This document shows positions 1 through 11,627 of a stretch of DNA of 64,000 bases, piece by piece (position 1 is the first letter of the stretch; every line of letters begins with the position of its first letter). The position numbers were made by a program, and so were the translations under genes. The stretch is from Xylona heveae TC161. Taxonomy: Eukaryota; Ascomycota; Xylonomycetes; Xylonales; Xylonaceae. The notes beneath the pieces were generated by a model. The model was given only the letters and a program-made list of their open reading frames with translations, had not been told where the DNA came from and searched no databases. Where the stretch lies: assembly GCF_001619985.1 (NCBI RefSeq), contig NW_017264193.1, positions 67,726 through 131,725 of the forward strand, given 5' to 3'.

Positions 1-2235
1 GCGGCAGGCCGCCCAATGAATGGCTCGATAGCAGACGTTGAATGAGGTAAGAGGGGGGGGGGGAAGTGACCAATTCGAAATCCCATCACTGATTGTTGTC
101 GATTGTCCCATGTTATTGGAGAGCCTAGAAAATTGGGGGAGGGGAGGGACAACCTAATTTGGAAGGCGAATTTGGGACAAGAAAAAGGGTATCGGCAACA
201 ACGCCAACGAAGGCGGCCCATCCCTCGGCCACCCGTCTACGGTTCGGGCCCGCTTGTCATTCGCGTTCTGGACGTGCATTTCCCTGATGGCGGACATGGG
301 GACATAGGGGAAATAGTAGCATGGGCTCCACGCTGAGTCTAGGAATATCGGGCCGCGCTAGCACGCCCGTTTCCTTCTCCCTTACCCACTCTCCTCCTGG
401 TATAACGCCTTCTTCAACCACAGAACCCACCAGCCAGGTTCTGATCAAAAGGGTACAGTCTCGTGCCCTCCATGTAACGTGCAACCAATCATGGATCCTT
501 CGGGTCGTTGCGCACATTGATTGACGGCTGATGACTTGATGGCGCTGTGAGCCATCGCCGGGCTCCTCATCGCTATTGGGGGGGGGGGGACTTTTGCTTG
601 GGGTAGGGTACTCCGTAAGCACGATGCGGATCACACACACAGAGGAAGAAAGCGAACGTGAGAATACTAAAGGATCCAATAACAAGAAGCCTTCATCCAA
701 ATCTAAAGGTCACACACCCATCATCGCGCCCGCATCGACAGTCAGCAGCAGATACGGGCACGGCAACTGCTCCATTGGCTACAAGAGAGGGCGCCACGGT
801 GTTGCTCTGGGAAGAGTCAAGTGTAAGCAGCAACACAATGATTTGCGAAATCAATCAGAAATCATTTGGAGTCAATTTGAGCACGATCCACACAAAAGGG
901 CCGCTTGGGGCAGAGATTAAAAACAAAAAAGAGCAGGGAAGTGCTACCAAGTTATCAGAATAAAATACCAGCAGCAGCCAAGCCATGGGTGAGGGTTAGA
1001 CCGAGGATCACAGAGAACGAGTATCCGTACCTTACAGAGGACTCCCTGACTCCACCAAGGAAAATCGTTGTACACTGTAGCGAGCAGCATGAAGAGCCTC
1101 ACCACAGAGTACTTTGTACATACCTTAGGTACTATCGTTTCGGGCCTTCCCACTAACCCCCCGCGGGTTCGGACAACTAAAGGGCCCTGAGGGTCCCCCA
1201 GGGTCCCTTGACCGTACTGTAGAGGGATTGGGGGTCCCAGTAAGAGCGGTAATAGGTACCTCACTAATGTCCTATTTCGCATAGTCATCCGAGTCTATTG
1301 CCTTTAGTCCACTCATTGATATTTGCTGCCTCAACCAACAACGATTTTCCCCCTCTTCAGGACCGTGTCGCTCAGACCACTGCTCCAGTCGGCCCAGCCC
1401 ATAGAACGCGTTCTGTCGTCCTGTCGTCCTCTTTGGCCATTAAAGCGGTCTCTTTGGGCTTTTGGTCATCAGCCTCGCTGGTTATCTCGATTTGCTCATG
1501 ATGCGCTGGGCGTGACTTAGTGCAACCTCGGGGGCCGGATGTGGCCCATTACAGGCGTTACACCAGCCTGCTGTGTCCTCAAAGATTTCCCTTTCCCCCT
1601 CTCCCCCAAATGGCTAACAACTAGCTTAAGGTCTGTCCGGGACCAGGGGAAGTTTGGTTTATTCGTGCGATCCGGTCCCTTGGTGCGTCTACTCTAGTAA
1701 GGAGTCCCCATTCACGATGGGAGAGAGAGAGAGAGAGAGCCAATTCTTCCCACGGACGTTTTTCTCTCTTGCTCTTTTGCCCCACAGCCCTGAATCAAGC
1801 CTGCCACGGTCTATTTATCACTTCGCGACCCAGATTTTTCCGAAACCTGCCTGTCTCTTATAGTTCCTTTCTCTTCTTTTGCCTCGTTGGTCTTCATTTC
1901 TATATTGTATAATTTATAAATCTTCTTAATCGTCATCTCTGCGGGCCCCTCCCCCCATTGCTTTCAAAGCTATCCCTTTTCGTCTCGCAGACCGTGACAT
2001 CCGCAAGCTGTTGCTTTCCCGGCATCGTCTCTGCATGCTATAGGGCCTTTTGCGAATACGTCAATTCCTAGACATTTGTTTCTGCCACTCGGTCTCGGCC
2101 TGCTTGACCCCGCTTCCATAGATTTGCGAATGCTGTTCCGCTCCTGAGGATACCTGATGGTGGACAGACGCAGGCCGAAGCTCTAACCCGCCTCCGTCAT
2201 TTCACGTCATTCGCTCTTCACATTGATTCATCGCA
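1..2235. other. Long upstream region without a supported gene
   Basis: No reading frame here looks like a protein. The longest ones (for example 257-700 on the minus strand) are low-complexity and have no recognisable domain or splice pattern. The stretch holds two poly-G runs (53-63 and 578-589), a GA microsatellite (1721-1739), an imperfect GC-rich palindrome near 1182-1210 and one TACTCCGTA motif (609-617). The pyrimidine-rich 1.6-2.2 kb part probably contains the promoter and 5' leader of the receptor gene that starts at 2236. Confidence 0.6.
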
Positions 2236-4014
2236 ATGTCTGCTCCTCTGCTTAATATACCGGGTTGTCCGGCCCCGTTCAAGCTGGAGTCAGACTACCC
2301 TGCCACCGGAGGCTGTACGTCTGTCGTCAATAAACATACAAAGGCCTGTTGTCGCTAATGTCGACTAGTTATCCAAGGTCGAGCATGTCAATCACTCCCT
2401 ACCAATATTACATGTTGTCTGCCATGTCCGATGACAGACTGGGTATATCCTGACAGTACGATCTGCCTGTCATCCGTGGTTTGTCAACCCTTGTTAACCG
2501 CCAAATAGACTTTTCACGTCTGAGTTTGATCTCAAACTGGCTCAACGTCGGTGGCCTAATCTTGTGTTTATTCCTTCTGCTTTCATTTGCGGCCTTGCCC
2601 GTTGAGAAGACGCGGCGGCATTACCTCAGCATCTGCTTAATCGGTGCTATTATACTTTTGCAGGCAGGTCTGATCCGATCAACACAATATAATGAGCTTT
2701 TTCTGATGGCGTTGGCAGTTGGGTTTTGTGATACCGCTCGGTGCCAATCCGGGGGAATGCTATGATGCCATCACTCCGCATGACATGCGATCGGATACCA
2801 GTTGTGCTCTCTCTGGCTCATTTCTCCTCGCTGGAGGGTTTGCCACAATGCTCTGGGGTAGGAATGCGTGTTCCATCACTTTTGCACGCCACTTACTTAC
2901 CAATGTTCAGTTTTTATACGGGTACTTTCGATGCATCTCCAGGTTTGCTGGGATATCGTTCCAGGGCATGTCTTCTTCTTTGGATCCCTGTTTGCAGGAT
3001 GGTTTATTCCCGCCATTTTACTCTCCATCGCCTTGTCGCTGACCGGGGTCTCTTATCGTTTTGGGAAAACATGTCATATCAACCATGACAAGAGCAATGG
3101 CGATTTCTGGGGACCTCTTCTTGCCATAGCTGCTGCCGCTTCAATTCTGCAATTCATAACGTATGTTTTGTTCCTTTTTGTGAAGAATCTGACTGATCGG
3201 CGATTAGTTTTGGATACTGTATTCACGTCTATCTCAAGTCTCTAATGGCGGAAGGGACAGGGAGCGGCAACAGCTCTGGACTTCCTTCGCACAATGGTAG
3301 CGTGACTGCAGCCACCGCCCGGGCGGCATATCGAAAAGTTCGGAGAGTCATTGCTCTGCAATGGCGGGGAATTGCACTAATTTTGATTATCATTGTCGAC
3401 TTGGTCTTTTTCTCGGTGATATTCTTGAGCATGGATGCTCAGACCCAAAATAACATGAAACACCCGGAAAAAATGGAAGCCTGGCTAGAATGCCTTGTCG
3501 AGAATGGCGGAGACAAGAACAAATGTCTTGACCTTGCGTCGCACCTAGTGGTCAATGAAGCCACTGTCATGGCCGTGTTGGTATTGCTTTCGGTATGTCT
3601 GGTAGTTATTCGATATGTGAATTTCTCGACACTAATTGGTTTCTCTAGTGGAATGGGTATTGGATTACCTTACTTGTTGGTCGTTGGACTATGGTGACTG
3701 GCTGGTTCGATGTTTTAAGAAAACGATTACGAAAAAAGAGGGAGTTTGTAAGCGTCGATGCACGGCGTCTCCCTCAGGATGCGCGCACCTACGAAATGCT
3801 CTCATCCACACCACGTCCGCATTTAAAGACACCAGATACATCAGTCATCAGCCCGATTGACTCAATACATCATACGGACCAAGGAAATTCGCCGGATTAC
3901 TTTGGCCGGGACGCGAATTACAGTTCTCCGGTCTCGTCGTTCTCTTCTCCGAAAGCGCCGCAGTCAGTTATGCAGCGGGATTGGGACCCACGCTCTACTT
4001 TTGCGCCAAAATAA
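2236..4014 (+). CDS. Seven-transmembrane receptor, fungal GPCR (Frizzled/secretin-like type)
   Basis: Putative plasma-membrane G-protein-coupled receptor. I place seven exons: 2236-2314, 2369-2455, 2509-2663, 2719-2857, 2911-3160, 3208-3592 and 3649-4014. They join in frame to 486 aa. The N-terminal outer segment is Cys-rich (CCLPCPMTDWVYPDN). Hydrophobic helices follow, with family-type segments such as GFVIPLGANPGECYDAITP, SMHLQVCWDIVPG and TGVSYRFGKTCHINH. The tail after the last helix is Ser/Pro-rich and cytoplasmic, as expected for regulated receptors. The third intron (2664-2718) appears to use a GC donor, which is the weakest junction. The closest described group is probably the GprM-like fungal receptors; that placement is from memory of the family. 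The ligand is unknown. The gene stands alone, with long gaps on both sides. Confidence 0.85.
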
Positions 4015-6734
4015 CTCAAGCAAAAGTATGGGTTAAAGACTGCAGCAAAAGCCGTAAATAATTATTCTTTTTGTTTATTACCCCTGATCAGCCCCTTGAA
4101 GGCGAATTATTAGCGAAGGCGAATGTCGGCGTTACAGGCGAGGAATTATATCCGATTTCCTGATTGCATTCTTTCTTCTTTCTTTCTTTTTTTATTCAGT
4201 GAGGAGATACAGGTTACCTTTATTTGGTGTTTAGGAAGGAGTATATTGGAGCGATCTTTTATCAGCGGAGAGTGCACACATCTATTCTGCAGCTCCAGAA
4301 TTTGGACTCTTGATAGTACACGCTCGGCGGCCTTGGAGGATTTAAATGTCCGACTAAAATATATTTGGCATGCGAATGCAAGTGCCTGACGTGTTAGGAT
4401 CAGCGCGTGGTTCAACTATCCAGTCTATGAACCACATATACAATAGAAAGTTGAAGGGCGCATCTAGCGTGCCTCCTTATTTCAGCCAGCGATTACAATA
4501 CTGGGCTAGATACTCTACGATCTAAGAGAGATCTAAGCACCAGTGTACTGTTTGAAATACATTGTCGCAAAAATGATTGAGGGTACATTATATTTATTGG
4601 TGGTTTGAGATTGATGAAGTTACTCTCGGGAAAGCTAGACATAGAATAATTTAGTCGGTTGGGACCGTTGTGGCTTTTGTCCTCGACAGTAATTAGTATT
4701 TAAATACACTACACTCATACCGGGAATCAGTAACCATAAGAAAAAGAGGAAAAGCGCAAAGCGTAAGACGAGCGTGTCCAAAAGTTTGTTTACTACCCCA
4801 GCCCCGGGAGTTTGTATTTTGGTTTACTAACTTCCCTGTTATATTAGTAAGTCAAACTGAACTAAATTAAAATTATATTACTCCGTACTCCACCAGCATG
4901 ATAACGTTCCTACGTAGTAAGTGACTTGAAATGGGAATGGCAATTAGTCCCGATCGTTTCAAATTTTTGGGACTACAGTCATCATCGTCCTGGAATCTGT
5001 TTTCCCCCAACGCCCCAGCCAAGATTGGGCCGCGTCGACAACGGAGAAATTGCCCGTTTCAGGAGGTCACTTTCCGACCCGTCGTCCATTACGTCCTCGG
5101 AACCTTTTCCGGAAGGTCCAAAAAACCACACAAGTTGCTATCCTTTTGCTACCAGTACCACGGAGGTGCTGACACTAAGGGAGGTAAGTCAAAGTAGTAA
5201 TTTTCTAGGGATCAAGCCGATAGAAAAAAGGTGTTTCTTCAGAACGCGGGGCGAGATGAAGAATACCATTGCGACGCTGCAGGTTGGCAGCCGACAGCGT
5301 ATTTCACACGGATGACACTCACCCTTTTTCCGATGTGCTTGAATAGTGCGTTACGTTGCAATTTTGCGAAGAACAGGGGCACCTCGTGGTCGAAGCAGAC
5401 ATTATTCCGTCATGCAGGAAGGGTAACATCCCCCGCATCAAGTTGATCCTTACCTTTGCACTGGGAATCCAATCTGCAATGTGACATCGTGACGTCGATG
5501 GGAGATCGGCAGCCGCTTTGTTGATGAACATATGATGGGATCGACGTGGGATATTTGCAGGCATAATGAAAGTGAATGTATCAACAATCAGGAAGAAATT
5601 GGGAAGGAATTGGGAAGGAATTGGAGAAGGAAACCGGGAAGGTTTACCCGACGGGGTCTAGGGTAAGGCCGACTTCCCGCGGTTTGGCTTGCTTTGGTGG
5701 CTTGGGTTTGTTTCATTGTTCCCAAAAGAACGTCTGTTCCGCATGCATATCAGGGAGGGGTACAGGATCGTAGAGATCGGATGCCTCGCAAGGATTTAAT
5801 GAGGCAACAAAGCCATTGGGGATCGGAAGCCTTCCAGAAGCGGGCAGAGTCTCTTCGGAGACGCCGTGAGCCGATTCCAAGTGACTGTAAGGTGGCAGGC
5901 TTAGAGATGTGTAAGGCATTTATCTGACTTTCGCTCTGATCCAGCGTTTGCACATGATTTTGGCAAAGGTGTGCATGGTATGCGTTTCATTGGATATTTC
6001 AAAGGACAAGCTGACACAATCATGACCAATGCTCATTCACAATGCTGCGGTTGGCTAGACGTTGAGAAAAGCAGTCATGATAGCAAACGAATTTGGTTTT
6101 GAGATCAGGAGATAATAGGAATGTCATTGGTATATCTATCTTAGGCAAGCTTATAAATCTGTTGAAACATTAGCGATGCTGTTTCAATGAATACAAAGAC
6201 AGAAGACTGCGAGGTAATGAGGGCAGCAAATATTCAGAAGTCCAATTAGGTCATGGGTGATCAAAAGATCCCCTCACATAAGAGGTACCAGAAATAAGTA
6301 AAAATGGGGTATCATCACAAAGGCGCTGCGGCAAAAGGTACAAACAAATTGCAGTAATAAAGGGTTTGTAAAGAACATACCTTATACAAAACAAACGAGA
6401 AAGGTCCATTTGACCACAAAGGTCAAATATTTTGTATCTCAGAGCGTCATATGAGTGTCGCAAAAGTTTCGTTGCAAAAGATGAAGCGGTCTCCTTGGGA
6501 TGAAAACATGGCTCCAGCAAAATCCTTGGATTCGCTTAGTGTTAGGCTGACTAAGAGCGCAACAGCAAAATTGCTGCCAACTCTGCCCTAGAGACGCTAG
6601 CGTACTCTCACGTGACCCACATTCTTTCGCCAATTCAAACATCTTCAATTTCTTCCAATTTGCGATAGTTTGAGCACACCGATCAGCGACCTTCGAAACA
6701 CATCAACGGTCTTCAACCTCGACAAACCGCCGCC
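4015..6734. other. 2.7 kb intergenic stretch
   Basis: I see no gene with support. The best open frame is 4926-5315 (+, 129 aa). It has a Ser/Pro-rich middle but no domain, no convincing splice partners and no homologue I recognise. A TACTCCGTA motif sits at 4879-4887. The A+T-rich part between about 4400 and 4900 looks like ordinary spacer DNA. The last few hundred bases should include the promoter of the ribosomal protein gene at 6735. Confidence 0.5.
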
Positions 6735-7441
6735 ATGGGTCGTCTTCACAGCAAAGGAAAGGGCATTTCGTCCAGCGCCATCCCCTACTCGCGCACTCCC
6801 CCCGCGTGGCTCAAGACCACCCCCGAGCAGGTCGTTGACCAGATCTGCAAGTTGGCCAAGAAGGGTGCCACTCCCTCTCAGATCGGTGTCGTCCTCCGTG
6901 ACTCTCACGGAGTCGCCCAGGTCAAGGTCGTCACTGGTAAGTTTGCGCTGCAATTTTGATTGCATATATATAGAAAGCCAGGATCCTAACATTTTTCCAG
7001 GTAACAAGATCCTCCGGATCCTTAAGTCCAACGGTACGATTGCACCACACTGAATATGAATATGAATTGGGAAAATAGAATTTTCCCTTTTTCCAATATC
7101 CCCTTATTATGCCTCTGATTGGTCATGAGACTGACGGAGAGATTTTTCATGTAAACAGGCCTTGCGCCCGAGATCCCTGAGGATCTTTACATGCTTATCA
7201 AGAAGGTATGTGATGAGCCAGAGCCTCTTGTGCGCTCTCGTGGATTATTAACATGGTTTTCTTTCAGGCCGTTGCCGTCCGCAAGCACCTTGAGCGTAAC
7301 CGCAAGGACAAGGACTCCAAGTTCCGTCTTATCTTGATCGAGTCCCGTATCCACCGTCTCTCCAGATACTACAAGTCCGTCGGTGTCCTCCCCCCCACCT
7401 GGAGATACGAGAGCGCCACCGCCAGCACCCTTGTTGCCTAA
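6735..7441 (+). CDS. rps13: 40S ribosomal protein S13 (uS15)
   Basis: Component of the small cytosolic ribosomal subunit, bound to 18S rRNA near the bridges to the large subunit. Four exons (6735-6936, 7001-7033, 7159-7205, 7268-7441) splice to exactly 151 aa, the usual eukaryotic length. The start [20 protein letters not shown] and the end [16 protein letters not shown] are both typical of the family. The conserved uS15 part ([20 protein letters not shown]) lies in the last exon. The second exon is only 33 nt, and introns crowd the 5' half, as is common in ribosomal protein genes. It converges on the Sdc1 gene, about 300 bp downstream. Strong constitutive expression is expected. Confidence 0.97.
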
Positions 7442-7737
7442 ATTAGCGGTGGAGCGTGGATTGTGGCTAGTTGTGGTGTGTTTTAGAAGACGTGCAGAAA
7501 TGGATGTCTCAGCAGATACCATGACGCCTTTTTAAAAAAGAATGAAAAGCCATAATTTTCTCTCGAATTAGGAGTATTCCATTTAATTTGTTTCTTCATG
7601 CATTTTTGTGAAACGCCAATGATATCACACCCATTGTAAACACCCAGTAGCGAAGAGACTCGCGGTTCCGTTCAAAACGCCAAATGCCAGTTTTCCATGC
7701 AAGGTTCATGCGATTCCGCCTTTCCCATCCATGATAG

Positions 7738-8343
7738 TTACTTGGATTCTAATTCCCTACTTCTCTGTAGAAGGTATTCTCCTAAAACTCGTAGAGGGTC
7801 ATTTGGCCTTGGAGATGTTAGTAGTCATGCCAATGGCAATGGGATAATATTGGTGTGCTGGGTTTCAGTTTAGACTTACTGCTCCTTTGCTATCATCTTC
7901 ATTCCTTCCATGAGAACCCCGGTTACCTTCTCGTTTAAATATTTCCTTGCTGGAGCTCCATGCGACGCAGCCTGTGCGGGCAATTCTGTACCGTCGGGGT
8001 GCATTGAACCTGGTCGCGATGTTTGCTCTAGTCCGTTGGTGGTGCGACCAGGCGTTGATGTGCGAGGTTGAGATTGAGGGACTGGTGTTGAGCCTGTCGA
8101 TTGTGGCTGCGGAGCAGGACTCTAGAAAAGAAGTTAACAGCGAGAACACGGCGGTCGGCTTTCTTTGAGTACCTGGACGGTTTCAGCGGGCAGATCCTTC
8201 ATAACTGCGTCTGGGGCATCCTCTGGTGAATTTGCGAGGGCCGGTGTTTCTGATGTGCCCGGAGGGTTCTGTGACTGATATTTTAGGTTGGCTTGGTATT
8301 GCTGCGCAGCAGCTGACATGCTTGTAGAATTATTGTCTGCCAT
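7738..8343 (-). CDS. sdc1: COMPASS complex subunit Sdc1 (Dpy-30 domain)
   Basis: Small subunit of the Set1/COMPASS histone H3 lysine-4 methyltransferase; its Dpy-30 helices dimerise and dock on the Bre2/Ash2 subunit in the nucleus. Exons 8173-8343, 7880-8121 and 7738-7807 give 160 aa. The N-terminal two thirds are disordered and rich in Ser, Pro, Thr and Gln. The C-terminal 45 residues carry the Dpy-30 motif: ARKYLNEKVTGVLMEGMKM, then, across an intron, PNDPLRVLGEYLLQRSRELE and the stop. The last intron (7808-7879) was chosen because it restores this motif. The start at 8343 (MADNNSTS) is preferred over an in-frame ATG at 8358. The gene is divergent from FAN1, with 207 bp between the start codons. 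Confidence 0.9.
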
Positions 8344-8550
8344 TGTGGTGACCTGCAACCTTAAGCTCCACGGACTGAATGGATGATTTGTTGCGCCCTT
8401 CAGGAATTGGGATAAGTTAATGGATCACCAGCTCGGCACGTGCCAGCGCGTCAAACTCGCGACGGGGACGAAAGGCATGCCTGTCTCTCGACGTCACAGC
8501 CAACATGCTCGAGTTTGCAGCAATTTCTGCCTCAAAATTTACTTTTCTAG

Positions 8551-11270
8551 ATGTTGGGGTACCTTATCAAACCTTCAAAAGAAGAGGATTTGTCTCGTCC
8601 TTCAAAACGACTCAAAACTTTCGACAGCATTGAGAGCTCATCCGCTGATAGCCCCGAGAATTCGCCGGAAGCTTTTGGATTGATTGATCGGCCTACTGCG
8701 GTCTCTGACAGTGACGATGGAAGTATTGGGATTTATTTCCAAGACGATTTGAAAGAAACGGAACTTGAGAGTGCTTTGCCGCACATCTCCAATGACCAGG
8801 AAGCCATTGCGGAATATGAACTGAGAAGAACAGCCGATGATCGCAACGAAGCTTCCAACTTCGCAGCACGTCTGGAGTCCGGCAAATGGGCAAGAGGGAA
8901 AAGTTCGATATATGTTGATGCTTTTAACTTAGCTCTGGAAACAGTGCTTGAAGAAGAAGCTCATCTTTTTGACCGAGCTGAGCTCGCTTTGTTCGAACAC
9001 TGGCGAAGTCTTGGCTATGAAGCTCAATATCTGTATGCATTTTCCTAGCAAGTTCTCTGAATAATGTTGCTGACATCTGGCTACAGATATGTGAGACTTT
9101 TTCTGAGGAAGACTTCGGCATGGCATCGAGTGAACGAGATCAAGTACCACAGTGACATCGCTGATCTTCCGGCAGCGGTTGAACAGCTTCAGACTCCCCG
9201 CGATATTCCTTCTAGTACACATCTACCAGATTTCACCTATGAAGCGGGCGACTCCCAAGAAGCACTGCAGCTTAAGGAGAGTTTTACATTTGCAGATGAC
9301 TCCAACGAGGAGATTGGATCGCTGGAAGAGGCATTAAATCTTCTCAGGCTGGACGAACTCAAATCGATTGCCAAGGACGCAAGGATCCAGGGGAAGAATA
9401 AAGCGGAGCTTATTGCGGCGCTGCAGCGTAACAGCCAGAACCAAAGTAGCCTGCTCTCGAGCGGATGGCAAAGACCAAGATCAGATGTTTCTCATCTCGG
9501 AGAGCCTCCGCCGAATGGTGTCACGGCAGACACACCCGCGATCAGGCGATCAAAGGAAACCCGAGATGGGCACTTTCTTGGAAAAATCATGGAGATCACT
9601 GGGCCATGTATTCGACTCTCATTGCCTGCGCTTCAGCTCTTCGAAAGAGTGCATTTAGTATTCTATCGTTCCACTGAATGGACAGAGAAGTCCTTGATTA
9701 CTGTCATCCTTGCAAAGATATCCCGCCGGACGTTTCCGGAATACTTGGTGTCGCGCTCGCTCAACATATTTACGTCTCGGTCTGCCCTCCTTGAGTTCGA
9801 GGCGTCCATTCGAACACAGCATTATGTCGATTCCATCCTGGAGTTTGGCGGGACACCAAGAAAGGATGACCTGCAGAGAGTTCTTGATGTCTTTGACAAA
9901 ATATATCCTCGATGGAATGCACTACTTCGGGACGAAGAATATAAAGATCGATCTCAATATGATCTGGGTGAGGGAGCTTATCTTCGCCGTTTCTCTCCGG
10001 CGTGGGTTTATACCAGGATAGTGCACAAGGGTGCCCATGTCCTGGGAAGACTAAAATATCACAAACGGGAGCATTCAGTATTGACCGAATTATTGAATCA
10101 GAGACTTTTTCACCTGGCTAGAAGAGGTGATTGGTATATCAGAAAGGCTCTCCTCGAAGAACATTATATGGCGGCAATTGAACCCGATCAAGGACGGAAC
10201 CCGGAAGCGCAAAAAAAGCACTGGAAAAGAATAGCATTACAGACTTGCGAAGAAGGACTGCAAGACAGAGACTGTCACATCATCTATCATTACGATCTCC
10301 AGAAACGAATCATGAAATTAGAGAAGAGCTTGAAAGTTGCTAAACGAGAACAACACGATTTCAGCCATGTCAGACTTATCAAACCGAAAGAACGGGTAGT
10401 CGAGGGCATTAGAATCGAGAAGGATGAGGTTCTAAATCGAAGAACTAGTGAGACTGGAAAGGGCGGGAAAACTGTATGGATCGACGAATACGAAAATGGG
10501 GGTTTTTGCTCGGTTGAAGAAATGTGCCTCAGCTGGTATCGGACCCAGGGTTGGAAGGGATATCATTCGGAAGGTGGCGTCATTCGTACTTTGGTGAGTC
10601 TTACCGTTTCATCCCAGCGCGAGATTTATACTCATTTCGCGCACAGTTCGGCTATCTCTTTTTCGAAATTCTCTTCCTTTATATCCCGAACGTCTTTCAA
10701 ACAGCATATCAGACTTGTCCGCTAGACCTCCATACCGACGCATTTTTTCCGACGCGAATGTCTGAAATCAATCATCGATTGATGGAAATCGCCAACGGAG
10801 AATCGGAAAGAATCATTAAGGCAGTGCACGCCAAGCATTGCGAGAAGAAGACATGTGTTGTTGGGTTAGACTGGGCTTTTGCTTTGGACGATCTTGTTGA
10901 AATTGCGAAAGTAAGTGGATCAGGCGTTACAGTGAACAATACGTGAACGATTGCAAATATTGATTATCAAAAGTGTTTTGAAGGCGAAGCCCTTGCGACA
11001 ATATGCAAAGTGGTAAGTGAATGGGTAATGAACTGAGGCGATGACAATCTCTGACCTTGACAGATGGCGCAAGACTACCAGAAACGAGGCGGCGGGGTTC
11101 CAGACCTTTTTCTTTGGCACCCTGTGGAGAAGAAGGTCATGTTCTCCGAGGTGAAGTCGGAGAATGACCGCCTGAGTGATACACAACGGCTTTGGATTCA
11201 TGTCTTGACCGGTGCAGGCGTGGAGGTAGAATTGTGCAACGCTGTCGCAAAGGAACTTCGCCACGTCTAG
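8551..11270 (+). CDS. fan1: FAN1-type structure-specific nuclease (SAP + VRR-NUC)
   Basis: Fanconi-associated nuclease 1 homologue, which cuts 5' flaps and branched DNA during interstrand crosslink repair in the nucleus. Five exons (8551-9032, 9087-10593, 10647-10910, 10974-11012, 11064-11270) give 832 aa. A SAP-like DNA-binding helix pair (LNLLRLDELKSIAKDARI) lies near residues 240-266. A long helical TPR-like middle follows. The C-terminal VRR-NUC domain has the PD-(D/E)XK signature RGGGVPDLFLW ... FSEVKSEND near residues 770-800. The 39-nt exon 4 supplies CFEGEALATICKV just before the catalytic core. An N-terminal zinc finger like that of human FAN1 is not evident, as is usual for fungal members. 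All catalytic positions look intact. Confidence 0.94.
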
Positions 11271-11627
11271 AGTGCGTCATACACGTTTAGAATGTTCACC
11301 ATGACTGTCTCCAGTCGAATTGTGGCATCTTTCATGCCTAAGAAAAGGGAAGCTTTTTGTACGTTGACCAGCCATTTTATTTCTAATTCTTGTCTGATAT
11401 ACAACGAGCATGGGTATCCAAAGATCTTCGCTAAAATTTTACAACTCAGAACGTCATTCAGGGATAAGACATATATGGTGGATAGAGAGGCCGAGGAGAG
11501 TCGGACGCTCTAATACAAAAGGAAAAGGGAAAGCGCTGAGCAAGCAAAAGAAATCAGAAGGTCTCAACTGGCATCTGGGGGAAGACGGGGTATCTGAGGA
11601 AAGGCAGATCACTAAATTGTGCGACTC

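Noticed and set aside
257-700. Minus-strand open frame of 147 aa
   Set aside because: Low-complexity translation across a poly-G run, no domain, no splice or start context.
4926-5315. Plus-strand open frame of 129 aa
   Set aside because: No domain, homologue or exon partners seen; kept only as a remark in the intergenic entry.
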